Assembly: GCA_026391805.1 (NCBI GenBank)
Contig: JAPLDJ010000027.1
Span: forward strand, 33,803-97,802
Direction of reading: 5' to 3'
DNA from: Bacteroidota bacterium
Lineage (GTDB): Bacteria > Bacteroidota > Bacteroidia > Bacteroidales > FEN-979
Length of the DNA: 64,000 nt
Shown: one piece after another, positions 18,249 to 27,497 of the stretch
How the letters are laid out: each line of letters opens with the position of its first letter
Numbering within the stretch: position 1 is the first letter of the stretch
Translations under genes and position numbers: made by a program
The notes under the pieces: generated by a model
What the model saw: only the letters and a program-made list of their open reading frames with translations
The model's database searches: none
What the model was told of the DNA's origin: nothing

Positions 18249-19505
18249 ATGAAGGATAAATTTCATTATCAATGCACCGATTGCGGAACAAATTATTCCG
18301 GTGAGAAGGTTCTGTATCTCTGTCCTGCCTGCCGGAAGCTGAACCTCCCGGACCGGCCACCGAAAGGGATCCTGAAAACGGTTTATGATTACTCTTCGGT
18401 CCGGCTTTATTATCCCGGCAAGGATCTTTTCCCTGAGCTGCAGAACGATCATTTTTTGCCGCTTCTGCCGTTAAAAGGAATGGATCACTGGCCCAACCTG
18501 CGGATCGGAAATACACCCCTTTACAGGTTAAACCGGCCTGAAACTGAATTTGAAATCTACCTGAAAGACGATTCACAGAATCCCACCTTTTCGTTCAAGG
18601 ACCGTGCGTCGGCACTGGTATCAGCCTGGGCCGGTGAAAACGGAATCAGCACCATCATTGCCGCTTCCACCGGGAATGCAGGATCATCGCTGGCCGGAAT
18701 CTGTGCCGCACAGGGACAGCGATCCTTCATCTTTGTTCCGGCGAAAGCCCCGCTGGCGAAACTGACGCAGATCGTGATGTACGGGGCCACCATCATCCCG
18801 GTGAACGGCACTTACGACACCGCCTTTGACATGAGTGTAAAGGCGACTGAGCTCTTTGGCCTGTACAACCGCAACACCGCTTTCAACCCACTGACCATTG
18901 AAGGAAAGAAGACGGTTTCTTACGAGATCTTCAGCCAATTGAACGAGCAGGTTCCAGACCGTGTTTTTGTCCCAACCGGCGACGGCGTTATCCTTGCTGG
19001 CGTTTACCGGGGCTTTGAAGATCTTCTCATGCTGGGAATCATCGACCGGATGCCGGTCATTGTGGCGGTTCAGTCGGCGGGAAGTCCGAACATGGTAAAT
19101 AATCTTAATGCACCCGACTTCACGATCACACCTTCAGATACAATTGCAGATTCAATTTCCGTGGATGTGCCGAAGAACTTCAACATGTGTGCACAATTCC
19201 TGGACAAGTACCAGGGGGAACATGTGATCGTCAGCGATGAAGAGATCCTTCAGGCATCCGTTCTGGTATCGCGGAATGCCGGTATCTTTCCGGAACCTGC
19301 TGCTGCCGCTGCCTATGCAGGATTGCTGAAAATGGCAGAAAAGGGACGGATTCCGTCGGGTTCAAAGAATATCGTATTGCTCACCGGCTGCGGGCTGAAA
19401 GATCTCAAATCCGTTCAACCCAAAATTCAGCTTCCTGAACCCGTTGAACCGGATATCAATTCCCTCGAAAGAATTTTCAGGTCTGTGAATAAAAATCTTT
19501 CCTGA
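18249..19505 (+). CDS. Threonine-synthase-like PLP enzyme with N-terminal zinc ribbon
   Basis: The 418-residue protein opens with a zinc ribbon (CTDCG ... CPAC, residues 9-28), then a fold-type-II PLP domain. The lysine lies in NPTFSFKDRASA, the phosphate loop in ASTGNAGSS, and PTGDGVILAGVYRGF is typical of threonine synthase. Housekeeping threonine synthase converts O-phosphohomoserine to threonine. Its place between a second PLP enzyme and the xanthine dehydrogenase gene, whose ATG follows one base after this stop, argues that it may act in the purine/diaminopropionate route instead. There are no hom or thrB genes nearby. Assigning thrC would need enzymology. Confidence 0.7.
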   Translation: MKDKFHYQCTDCGTNYSGEKVLYLCPACRKLNLPDRPPKGILKTVYDYSSVRLYYPGKDLFPELQNDHFLPLLPLKGMDHWPNLRIGNTPLYRLNRPETEFEIYLKDDSQNPTFSFKDRASALVSAWAGENGISTIIAASTGNAGSSLAGICAAQGQRSFIFVPAKAPLAKLTQIVMYGATIIPVNGTYDTAFDMSVKATELFGLYNRNTAFNPLTIEGKKTVSYEIFSQLNEQVPDRVFVPTGDGVILAGVYRGFEDLLMLGIIDRMPVIVAVQSAGSPNMVNNLNAPDFTITPSDTIADSISVDVPKNFNMCAQFLDKYQGEHVIVSDEEILQASVLVSRNAGIFPEPAAAAAYAGLLKMAEKGRIPSGSKNIVLLTGCGLKDLKSVQPKIQLPEPVEPDINSLERIFRSVNKNLS

Positions 19506-19506
19506 A

Positions 19507-22074
19507 ATGATCACCTTTTTCCTGAACGGCAAAGAAATGAAGTATTCCGGCGACGGGGACCGGACACTGCTTTCATGGCTGCGCGAAACGAAAGGCATTA
19601 CCTCTGTAAAAGACGGTTGTTCGGGACAGGCCACCTGTGGCGCCTGCACGGTGGAAATCAACGGGAAGGCAAAACTTTCCTGTACGCAAAAACTGAAGTT
19701 CCTTGAACAGGCACAGGTCATTACCATGGAAGGAATTCCGGAACCTGTGCGCGATGTGATCGCCCAGGCCTTTGTGAACAAAGGCGCTGTCCAGTGCGGG
19801 TTCTGCACGCCGGGACTGATCATGCGGACGAAGGTGCTTTTTACAGAAAATCCAAATCCTTCCCGTGAGGAAATAAAGAAAGCCATCAACCAGAACCTTT
19901 GCCGCTGCACGGGTTACGTGAAGATCGTGGATGCCATTGAAGATGCGCTGAAAACGCTGGCAACAGGCATTGAGGCTCCTGTTGAGAAGACCGGGATGGG
20001 TGTCGGCGGATCGATGAAGAAATATGAAGCCTATGAAACGGCCATCGGTCAGCGGCCGTTTGTTGATGACTTGAAATTTGAAGGAATGGCATTTGCGGCC
20101 TTGCGGTTCAGCGACCATCCGAGGGCGAAAGTAATTTCCATCGATGATTCGGAAGCACGTTCGATGGAAGGAGTGATCCGTATCATAAAGGCTGCCGATG
20201 TTACCGGCGACCGATACACAGGGCTTATCATCAGCGACTGGCCGCTGATGATCGCACCGGATGAAACGACACGTTACATCGGCGATGTCATTGCAGGCGT
20301 CGTTGCAACGGATGAAGAGACGGCGCGGGCAGCTGCAGCTCTTATTTCCATTGAATATGAAATCCTCGAACCTGTTTCAGATCCGCATAAGGCACTCGAA
20401 GCAGGCGCTCCGCAGGTTCATCCCGGCAGGTCAAACCTCCTGGAGAAATGCGTTGTACGCCGTGGTGAAGCTGCTGATCAGGTCATTCAGAATTCGAAGT
20501 ATGTTGCTTCCGGAATTTTTGAAACGCAGCGCATCGAACATGCCTTCCTGGAAACAGAGGTAGCCATTGCCCTGCCGGAAGGCGAAGGAATTCATCTTTA
20601 CAGCCAGGGACAAGGAATTTATGTCGATCAGAAACAGGTCGCCTCGCTGCTTGGCCTTGGCGAGGACAAGGTAAGGGTAACACTTGTTCCCTGCGGAGGA
20701 GGTTTCGGTGGCCGCGAAGACATGACTGTACAGGGACATGCTGCACTTTTTGCATGGCTGTTAAAACAACCTGTAAAAGTTCATCTTACCCGCGAGGAGT
20801 CGATTATCATGCATCCGAAACGGCACCCGGTATGGATGGCTATTTCCATCGGCTGTGATGAGAAGGGAATGCTGACAGGCATGAAGCTTCTTGCCATCGG
20901 CGACACCGGCGCCTATGCATCGGTCGGCACGAAAGTGATGGAACGCGTGGCCGGTCATGCAACAGGAGGATATTTTGTGCCGATCGTAAATATCGAATCG
21001 CTGACCGTCTATACCAACAATATTCCTTCGGGGGCCATGCGCGGCTTCGGCGCCAACCAGGTAGCGTTTGCACTCGAAAGCTGCATCGATGAACTGTGTG
21101 AAAAAGGAGGTTTCGACCGCTGGCAGTTTCGCTGGGACAATGCTCTTTTTTCAGGCAGGATGACAGCTACCGGGCAGATCCTGGAAAAAGGCGTCGGTAT
21201 CCGGCCATGTTTACTGGCATTGAAAGATCATTTTTATGCGGCGAAATATGCCGGGCTGGCGGTCGGGATAAAAAATTCAGGCGTAGGGAACGGGATGACC
21301 GATTTCAGTGATGTCAGGATCATCATTCTTGAAGGGGGAAAAGTACGGATCGAACATGGCTGGACCGAGATGGGACAGGGGGTTCAGAACATGGCCATCC
21401 AGGTGCTTCACGAAGAGACCGGGATCGATCCTGCTTCTGTAACGGTTGTGATTGATACGGATGCCGGCTTGCCCACCGGTATGACCACCTCTTCACGGGC
21501 CACGGCCCTGCTGGGCAATGCGATCATCGATGCAGCCGTTTCCCTCAAAAAAGAGCTAAAGGATCATTCGATCGAACAGCTCGCAGGAAACAGCTATCAC
21601 GGAAAATATTATTGCGACTGGACCACCAAACCTGGCGCTGATGTCGACAGGATCATCACCCATTATTCTTATGGATATGCCGCGCAGCTGGTCGTCCTGG
21701 ATGATGAAGGCGAGATCAGCAAGGTCTATGCTGCACATGATGCGGGAAAGATCATGAATCCAATGCTCTTTGAAGGACAGATCCAGGGCGCAGTTCACAT
21801 GGGGCTGGGCTATGCCCTTACCGAAGACCTCCCCATGGAAAACAGCCGGCTGGTCAGCACAAAACTCCGTGACTGCGGTGTACTCACGGCAACACAAACC
21901 CCGGAGATAGAGGTGATCGGCATTGAAGAGGAAGATCCGGTCGGTCCTTACGGCGCAAAAGGGATCGGTGAGATCGGACTGGTGCCGACGGCTGCCGCGG
22001 TGGCCAATGCCCTCTTCGCTTACGACGGGATCAGGCGCAAACGATTACCCATGAAACGACCGGGGAAAAGGTGA
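19507..22074 (+). CDS. xdhD: Single-chain molybdenum hydroxylase, selenium-dependent xanthine dehydrogenase type
   Basis: The 855-residue protein joins a 2Fe-2S domain directly to the molybdopterin domain, with no FAD domain between. The first cluster uses C38, C44, C47 and C59; the second uses C97, C100, C132 and C134. The Mo part (about 175-850) has GGGFGGRED, MRGFGANQ, EMGQGVQNM and the active-site Glu in GAKGIGEIG. This layout and length match the selenium-dependent xanthine dehydrogenase family (E. coli XdhD-like), where selenium is a labile cofactor at Mo, not selenocysteine. No in-frame TGA interrupts the gene. Likely reaction: hydroxylation of hypoxanthine, xanthine or a related ring. 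Having no FAD domain, it needs a partner, plausibly YgfK, to pass electrons on. Confidence 0.85.
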   Translation: MITFFLNGKEMKYSGDGDRTLLSWLRETKGITSVKDGCSGQATCGACTVEINGKAKLSCTQKLKFLEQAQVITMEGIPEPVRDVIAQAFVNKGAVQCGFCTPGLIMRTKVLFTENPNPSREEIKKAINQNLCRCTGYVKIVDAIEDALKTLATGIEAPVEKTGMGVGGSMKKYEAYETAIGQRPFVDDLKFEGMAFAALRFSDHPRAKVISIDDSEARSMEGVIRIIKAADVTGDRYTGLIISDWPLMIAPDETTRYIGDVIAGVVATDEETARAAAALISIEYEILEPVSDPHKALEAGAPQVHPGRSNLLEKCVVRRGEAADQVIQNSKYVASGIFETQRIEHAFLETEVAIALPEGEGIHLYSQGQGIYVDQKQVASLLGLGEDKVRVTLVPCGGGFGGREDMTVQGHAALFAWLLKQPVKVHLTREESIIMHPKRHPVWMAISIGCDEKGMLTGMKLLAIGDTGAYASVGTKVMERVAGHATGGYFVPIVNIESLTVYTNNIPSGAMRGFGANQVAFALESCIDELCEKGGFDRWQFRWDNALFSGRMTATGQILEKGVGIRPCLLALKDHFYAAKYAGLAVGIKNSGVGNGMTDFSDVRIIILEGGKVRIEHGWTEMGQGVQNMAIQVLHEETGIDPASVTVVIDTDAGLPTGMTTSSRATALLGNAIIDAAVSLKKELKDHSIEQLAGNSYHGKYYCDWTTKPGADVDRIITHYSYGYAAQLVVLDDEGEISKVYAAHDAGKIMNPMLFEGQIQGAVHMGLGYALTEDLPMENSRLVSTKLRDCGVLTATQTPEIEVIGIEEEDPVGPYGAKGIGEIGLVPTAAAVANALFAYDGIRRKRLPMKRPGKR

Positions 22075-22121
22075 GAAGTGAGAAGTGAGAAGTGAAAGGC
22101 GAAAGACGAAAGACGAAAAGA
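22073..22121. repeat. GA-rich tandem repeat inside the purine operon
   Basis: Three GAGAAGT units followed by GAAAGGC and two GAAAGAC units begin over the stop codon of the xanthine dehydrogenase gene. They separate it from ssnA by about 80 bases. This is the longest same-strand gap of the plus-strand purine operon. Confidence 0.6.
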
Positions 22122-22153
22122 ATAGTGAACAGTGAATATTCAATAGTTTTGTA

Positions 22154-23416
22154 ATGATACTTCTAAAGAACGGCACATACATCAACTGGCAGACGCTGGA
22201 ATTCAGAGAGGCAGATATCCTTGTGGAAGAAGGAGCGCAGGGGAACCTGGTTTTTTCTCCCACGGAAGGGCATCCTGTTCCTTCTAAAGTCATTGACTGT
22301 ACAGGGAAATACATTACCCATTCCTTTGCCAATGGACATCATCATGTCTATTCTGCACTGGCGATGGGAATGAATCCTCCACGTAAAAACCCGGAAAACT
22401 TTTTGGAGATCCTGCAATACATCTGGTGGAATTTAGACAAAGCCCTCGATCTTGAGATGATCCGTTCCAGTGCGCTGGTGACAGCCATCGCCTGTGCAAA
22501 AAACGGCATCACTTTCGTCGTCGACCACCATGCATCGCCGTTTGCAGTGGCGGGAAGCCTTGAAACCATTGCGCGCGCCTTCGATGAAGCGGGCGTCGGG
22601 CACCTGCTCTGTTATGAAATTTCCGACCGCGACGGTCTTGATTCAGCCCGGAAAGGGCTGCTGGAAACCGAACATTATCTCCGTCATCGTCAGGGGCTGG
22701 TGGGATTGCATGCCTCGTTCACGGTCAGTGATGATACCCTGGAAAGGGCAGTAGACCTGGCCATCCGGACAGATTCGGGGATCCATATGCATGTTGCAGA
22801 AGATAATTCCGATGAGCTCCATTGCCTGGAGCATTACGGCATGCGTATCATGAACCGGCTGGACCAGGCGGGGGCATTACAATTCCCGAAGACGATCCTT
22901 GCCCATTGTCTTCATCTTGATCAGGCCGAACGGAAGATCGTTGCACAATCATCTGCATGGATCGTTCAGAATACGGAGAGCAACCTGAATAACGGGGTCG
23001 GCCATTTTTCCTCTTCCGGACTTGGCCCGAACATCATGCTTGGCACGGATGGCATGCACAGCGACATGCTGCGGAGCGCGAAAGCTGCTTTTTTTGCAGG
23101 ACAGGAATACGATTCCATCGATTCTTATGAAACCTATCGTCGCTTCCGGAATGTTCATCATTATCTGAGCAGAAATGAGTTAACCGGCGATGGAGAGAAC
23201 AACCTCGTCATCCTTGATTATGATTCCCCGACTCCATTTAACCAGTCGAATTTTCCAGGGCATTTTCTTTTTGGGATCGAATCAAAGAATGTTCGTCATG
23301 TGATTTCAGGAGGGAAATTGATTGTGGAGGATGGGCAGATGCTGACCCTCAATGAACCTGAAATTCTTGCCGAAGCTCAAAAACAGGCTGAAAGGCTCTG
23401 GGCGAAAATGAAGTAA
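22154..23416 (+). CDS. ssnA: SsnA-type aminohydrolase
   Basis: The 420-residue protein is an amidohydrolase of the chlorohydrolase/guanine-deaminase branch. Metal ligands are visible: NGHHHVYSAL after strand 1, HVAEDNSDE, LAHCLHLDQAE, and the catalytic Asp in LGTDGMHSDM. This matches SsnA, a fixed neighbour of ygfK and xdhD in selenium-linked Mo-hydroxylase clusters. It probably deaminates or opens an aminopurine-type compound, and guanine has been suggested. The product has not been shown for this protein. It ends 8 bases before the hydantoinase gene. Confidence 0.85.
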   Translation: MILLKNGTYINWQTLEFREADILVEEGAQGNLVFSPTEGHPVPSKVIDCTGKYITHSFANGHHHVYSALAMGMNPPRKNPENFLEILQYIWWNLDKALDLEMIRSSALVTAIACAKNGITFVVDHHASPFAVAGSLETIARAFDEAGVGHLLCYEISDRDGLDSARKGLLETEHYLRHRQGLVGLHASFTVSDDTLERAVDLAIRTDSGIHMHVAEDNSDELHCLEHYGMRIMNRLDQAGALQFPKTILAHCLHLDQAERKIVAQSSAWIVQNTESNLNNGVGHFSSSGLGPNIMLGTDGMHSDMLRSAKAAFFAGQEYDSIDSYETYRRFRNVHHYLSRNELTGDGENNLVILDYDSPTPFNQSNFPGHFLFGIESKNVRHVISGGKLIVEDGQMLTLNEPEILAEAQKQAERLWAKMK

Positions 23417-23424
23417 TTTCTTTT

Positions 23425-24819
23425 ATGGAAACGTTGCTGATTATTAATGGTATTGTTGTAAATGCCGATGCAAGCCGGAAGGCAGGCGTGGCAGTTAGCA
23501 ATGCAAGTATCATTGAAGTCGGCAGCATCAATCCGAAAGCATACCCCGGCGCAGCAATCATTGATGCAAAGGGGAAATATGTACTTCCCGGGGGCATCGA
23601 TCCCCATGTTCATTTCGCGTTGCCGACATCTGCCGGAAATTCCTCCGATGATTTTGCATCCGGAAGCAGGGCAGCCATTGCAGGCGGAACGACGACGTTC
23701 ATTGATTTTGTCACGCCCCGCCGCGGGCAGACGCTCCAGGACGCCCTTGATCAGCGGAAAGCAGAGGCTGCCGGGAGTCTGATCGACTACAAGTTTCACC
23801 TCGGTATCAGCGAATGGAATTCAGACATTGCTTCGGAACTGGAGGCCTGTTTTGAAAAAGAGAAGATCACCTCCGTTAAAACCTACGTTGCATACAGAGA
23901 GTCGATCGGGATCAGCTATGATGAACTGGAGCAGGTGATGGAAATTGCAGCCTCGGCCGGAAAGCTTGTCCTGGTTCATTGCGAAGACGGAGAGATAATC
24001 GCCCGCAAAAGGGATGAACTTTTGCGCCTTGGGAAAACCCGGCCCTGTTATCATGCGGCCTCACGTCCGCCGGAAGCCGAGATCCGTGCGGTTGAAAAGG
24101 TGATCGGATTATCCGCAAAGACAGGGTGTTCTGTTTACATTGTCCATACTTCAACCGCTGAAGCGGCCGACGCCATTGCTTCAGCGAAACGGTCGGGATT
24201 GCCGGTCTTTGCCGAGACCTGTCCGCAGTATTTAGTTCTTGATGAAGCCGTTTATGATGAGGGACTGGATGATTACAAGGTGCTGCCGTACGTGCTTTCA
24301 CCACCGGTCCGTTCAGCCTTTGACCGTGAACGACTCTGGGAAGGTTTGTCGGACGGTACGTTCGACACGGTAGCTACCGACCATTGTCCGTTCAACCTTT
24401 ACGGTCAGAAGGATCAGGGAATTGATGATTTTACAAAGATCCCGAACGGGGCAGGAGGGATTGAACACCGGTTCAGCTTGCTTTATACTTTTGGTGTTTC
24501 GGAGGGAAGGTTCAATTTGAACCAATTCGTTAAACTGGTCTCCGCCCGTCCGGCAGAGCTGTTCGGGATGGCTGACCGCAAAGGCGGGATCGAAAAAGGA
24601 TATGATGCCGATATCGTGATCTGGGACCCGGATGCACAAGGCAGGATCAGTGCTGAGCATCATTTCCAGCGATGCGATACCGATATTTATGAAGGATTTC
24701 AGATCCGCGGTAAACCCGAACTCGTTATTGTGAATGGCAGGATCGCCTTCCGGAACGGGAAATTTGAAAATATTGATCTGAAAGGCCGTTACCTTCCTGA
24801 CCTGAACACGGTCAGATAA
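23425..24819 (+). CDS. hydA: Dihydropyrimidinase/D-hydantoinase
   Basis: The 464-residue cyclic amidohydrolase has all binuclear metal motifs: DPHVHFALP, the carboxylated lysine in SVKTYVAY, LVHCEDGE, YIVHTSTAE and the catalytic Asp in ATDHCPF. It hydrolyses a cyclic amide such as dihydropyrimidine, hydantoin or a purine-derived five-membered ring to a ureido acid. In the E. coli and gut-anaerobe purine clusters the matching protein is HyuA/YgeZ. It starts 8 bases after ssnA, so the two are translationally close. Its end overlaps the convergent ygeW gene by 8 bases (24812-24819). Confidence 0.88.
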   Translation: METLLIINGIVVNADASRKAGVAVSNASIIEVGSINPKAYPGAAIIDAKGKYVLPGGIDPHVHFALPTSAGNSSDDFASGSRAAIAGGTTTFIDFVTPRRGQTLQDALDQRKAEAAGSLIDYKFHLGISEWNSDIASELEACFEKEKITSVKTYVAYRESIGISYDELEQVMEIAASAGKLVLVHCEDGEIIARKRDELLRLGKTRPCYHAASRPPEAEIRAVEKVIGLSAKTGCSVYIVHTSTAEAADAIASAKRSGLPVFAETCPQYLVLDEAVYDEGLDDYKVLPYVLSPPVRSAFDRERLWEGLSDGTFDTVATDHCPFNLYGQKDQGIDDFTKIPNGAGGIEHRFSLLYTFGVSEGRFNLNQFVKLVSARPAELFGMADRKGGIEKGYDADIVIWDPDAQGRISAEHHFQRCDTDIYEGFQIRGKPELVIVNGRIAFRNGKFENIDLKGRYLPDLNTVR

Positions 24820-26002
24820 CCCTTTTTACATCGGCATCGACAAGCTTTCTCAGGGTATCAGCCGGATTTTCGAACCGGTTGGTCAGCATCATCGCAGCAA
24901 TGATATAGGGCTTGAACCCGGCCTGGATGTAAAGGGGAACCCGGTAACGCTCAAAGACCGAACCTGCAACTTCGCCTTCGGTGCAGGAAACGCCTGAAAT
25001 GTCGGCCGGAAGGCAGTGCATGTAAAGGGCTTTTCCTCCGTTTGTAAGTTTCATTTTCTCTTCCGTACATTCCCAATCCTTGAAGCGGGCATTGTTCGCC
25101 AGGCATTCCTTTTCAAGTCCTTTTAATCCGTCGTGATCATTTGCTCGGAGAAGTTCCGTCCGGCGCTGCATGACATGATACGGCGCCCAGCTCTTGGGAT
25201 AAACGATATCGGCATCACGGAAAGCATCCTCCATTGAATTTACAATGCGGAGATTGCCGCCGCTCTCTTTTGCCTGTTGACCGGCCAGTTCCACCACCTC
25301 TGGAATAAGTCCGTATCCTTCCGGGTAGGCAAGATCAACCTGCACCCCGAGACGGGTCATCAGCCCGATGATGCCCTGCGGAACCGAAAGTGGTTTTCCA
25401 TAGCTGGGAGAGTAAGCCCAGGTCATGGCAATCTTTTTCCCTTTCAGCGCTTCAAGCGAGCCGAACTCGGTTTTCAGGTGCAGCAGGTCTGCCATCGACT
25501 GTGTGGGATGATCTATGTCGCACTGGAGGTTGATGATCCCCGGGCGCTGCGGAAGGACGCCATCCCTGTATGCCTCGTCAAGCGCTGCGCCGACTTCGCG
25601 CATGTATGCATTGCCGGCACCCAGGAACATGTCGTCGCGGATACCGATGATATCGCTGAGGAAAGAGATCATGGCCGAGGTTTCACGGACGGTCTCGCCG
25701 TGTTCAATCTGCGACTTACCCTCGTCGAGGTCCTGGACGGCCAGTCCGAGCAGGTTCGCCGCGGATGCAAATGAAAACCGTGTTCGTGTTGAATTGTCGC
25801 GGAACTGTGAGATGGCCAGTCCTGAATCAAAGCAGCGGGATGAAATATTCTGATCACGCAGATGTTTCAGGGCTTCGGCAACAGTCAGGATCGTTTCCAG
25901 TTCACCGTAACTTTTTTCCCATGTAAGGAGAAAGTCTTTCTGGTAAAGGTTTGAAACCGTTGATTCAAGTTTTTGGAAGAAGGAATCAAAAGAATTAGCC
26001 AT
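24812..26002 (-). CDS. ygeW: YgeW knotted carbamoyltransferase
   Basis: The 396-residue protein equals E. coli YgeW in length. It carries the ornithine/aspartate carbamoyltransferase signatures in modified form: FRDNSTRTRFSFASA for carbamoyl phosphate, IDHPTQSMADLLHLK, and MHCLPAD. YgeW lacks normal OTC or ATC activity in published work and is thought to act on a ureido compound from purine breakdown, giving carbamoyl phosphate for ATP synthesis. The gene is convergent with hydA (8-base overlap) and lies 145 bases downstream of ygeY on the same strand, with paired palindromes in that gap. Confidence 0.92.
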   Translation of the reverse strand: MANSFDSFFQKLESTVSNLYQKDFLLTWEKSYGELETILTVAEALKHLRDQNISSRCFDSGLAISQFRDNSTRTRFSFASAANLLGLAVQDLDEGKSQIEHGETVRETSAMISFLSDIIGIRDDMFLGAGNAYMREVGAALDEAYRDGVLPQRPGIINLQCDIDHPTQSMADLLHLKTEFGSLEALKGKKIAMTWAYSPSYGKPLSVPQGIIGLMTRLGVQVDLAYPEGYGLIPEVVELAGQQAKESGGNLRIVNSMEDAFRDADIVYPKSWAPYHVMQRRTELLRANDHDGLKGLEKECLANNARFKDWECTEEKMKLTNGGKALYMHCLPADISGVSCTEGEVAGSVFERYRVPLYIQAGFKPYIIAAMMLTNRFENPADTLRKLVDADVKRVI

Positions 26003-26043
26003 AGTTTGTTAACTAAAATTGTTGGAATAATATCTTCAGTTTG

Positions 26044-26121
26044 CGGCGGAGTTACAAACTCCGCCGAGCATTTTCATATTAAGATTTTTTAGAGTCCTGA
26101 GCGGAATTTGCAATTCCGCTC
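26044..26121. repeat. Second pair of REP-like palindromes
   Basis: CGGCGGAGTT-ACA-AACTCCGCCG (26044-26066) and GAGCGGAATT-TGC-AATTCCGCTC (26099-26121) have 10-bp arms and 3-base loops. They match the 8499-8549 pair in arm sequence (GCGGAATT core) and design, with a wider spacer. They lie between ygeY and ygeW on the minus strand. Confidence 0.8.
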
Positions 26122-26147
26122 TACAACCTGTAATGTTTTTTTAAATC

Positions 26148-27335
26148 TTAAATCTGATATACCAGCGCTGCATAAAAAGCCGATGCAGCAACAAGATCGC
26201 TGACCGGCACCTTTTCATCCGGGGCATGCGCCAGAACTTCATTCCCGGGGCCGAAGCCGATGCAGGGGATCCCGTAAAATCCGTTGATCGTTACGCCATT
26301 TGTGGAAAAAGTCCATTTATCGATCAGTGGCGCTTTGCCGAAAAGACCAGAAAAGGCTTTCCCTGCGGCCGTCACAAGCAGATGGTCCTCTTCAATTTTC
26401 CAGGTCGGGTAGTACTTTTCCATGCCGTACCGCATTCCTGTGTAAGCTGTTTCCTCATAATTGAGAACCCTGATCTCTGCATCAAAATCTTTAACGATCT
26501 CGCGGATCTCCGCAACCGCTGATTCCTTTGTTTCTCCCCAGGTAAGCCGTCGGTCGAGGTGGATCTTTGCATAATCCGCCACGGCGCAAAGGGAAGGACT
26601 TCCCGAAACAATTTCGGAGATGGTGACACTTCCTTTGCCGAGGAAAGGATCCGAACGCAACCGTTCATTCAGCTTTTCGATCTCCAGGCAGGCGCGTGAA
26701 GCCATGTAGATGGCGTTCCTGCCGCGTTCGGGAGCAGAGCCGTGCGAGGAAAGTCCGCGGAAACTGATTTCGATCTCCATCCTGCCGCGGTGGCCGCGAT
26801 AAATGTTCAGGTTGGTGGGTTCCGTGATGACGGCGAAATCAGGCTTTATCTTTTCCTCTTCTACCAGGTATTTCCAGCAGAGTCCGTCGCAATCTTCCTC
26901 AATGACTGTTCCTGTGAATAATATTGTGAGATCACGGTCAAATGCAAGCTCTTTCAGGATCCTTCCGGCAGTGACAAAAGCAGCCGGCCCTCCCTTCTGG
27001 TCAACGGTTCCCCGGCCATGTACATAACCATCTTTGATCTCGCCTGAAAAGGGATCGAAGCTCCAGTTGGCAGCATTTCCCACATCCACCGTATCGATAT
27101 GGCCATCAAAAACAATCGTCTTCTGACCCTTGCCGATGCGTCCGATCACGTTGCCCAGTCCGTCAATCCTGGCTTCATCGAAACCGGCTTCCAGCATCTG
27201 GCGTACAAGTTCCTCCGCAACGGCTTTTTCACCGGTGCTCAGAGATTTGATTTGAATCAGTTTCGAAAGATTCGTGGCTGTATAACCGGCGTAGTTGTCA
27301 GCGAGTTTGTTGATCTTTTTCAGTAGTTCATCCAT
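26148..27335 (-). CDS. ygeY: YgeY-family M20 hydrolase linked to selenium metabolism
   Basis: From ATG 27335 the protein has 395 residues, a normal length for YgeY. It is an M20/ArgE-type zinc hydrolase: FDGHIDTVDV gives the first ligands, GRGTVDQKGG the bridging Asp, and EEDCDGLCW the catalytic Glu pair. It likely cleaves an amide bond in a late purine-breakdown product and has been linked to 2,3-diaminopropionate formation. An in-frame ATG at 27407 would add 24 residues rich in RRHGGSQRR, but these come from the ACAGAG palindromic repeat, so the start was moved to the ATG of MDELLKK. It forms the downstream part of a minus-strand group with xdhC, xdhA and xdhB. Confidence 0.9.
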   Translation of the reverse strand: MDELLKKINKLADNYAGYTATNLSKLIQIKSLSTGEKAVAEELVRQMLEAGFDEARIDGLGNVIGRIGKGQKTIVFDGHIDTVDVGNAANWSFDPFSGEIKDGYVHGRGTVDQKGGPAAFVTAGRILKELAFDRDLTILFTGTVIEEDCDGLCWKYLVEEEKIKPDFAVITEPTNLNIYRGHRGRMEIEISFRGLSSHGSAPERGRNAIYMASRACLEIEKLNERLRSDPFLGKGSVTISEIVSGSPSLCAVADYAKIHLDRRLTWGETKESAVAEIREIVKDFDAEIRVLNYEETAYTGMRYGMEKYYPTWKIEEDHLLVTAAGKAFSGLFGKAPLIDKWTFSTNGVTINGFYGIPCIGFGPGNEVLAHAPDEKVPVSDLVAASAFYAALVYQI

Positions 27336-27348
27336 GTTATAAGATTTT

Positions 27349-27442
27349 CTTCTCTGTGAACCTCCGTGTCTTCTCTGTGTAACTCCGTGTAATATTTTTT
27401 GTTTCACAGAGGTTCACAGAGAAGGCACAGAGTTACACAGAG
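27349..27442. repeat. ACAGAG-family palindromic repeat upstream of ygeY
   Basis: CTTCTCTGTGAACCTCCGTG (from 27349) faces a right arm ending GTTACACAGAG (27442) across a TATTTTTTG centre. It is the same family as 12447-12555 and 48165-48232. Its left arm is readable through in the ygeY frame, giving a false N-terminal extension. Confidence 0.8.
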
Positions 27443-27497
27443 TCTATAGGCTGCCTATAAACGGGAGAGTCCGCATTCTGATGCAAAATTAACTAAT

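Noticed and set aside
18249..19505. YgeX diaminopropionate ammonia-lyase
   Set aside because: It has a zinc ribbon and a threonine-synthase signature; YgeX has neither.
19507..22074. Selenocysteine codon in the Mo hydroxylase
   Set aside because: No in-frame TGA interrupts the gene; selenium in this family is a labile ligand, not selenocysteine.
26002..27407. Longer ygeY start at 27407 adding 24 residues rich in RRHGGSQRR
   Set aside because: The extra codons lie inside the ACAGAG palindromic repeat, and MDELLKK at 27335 is a normal M20 start.
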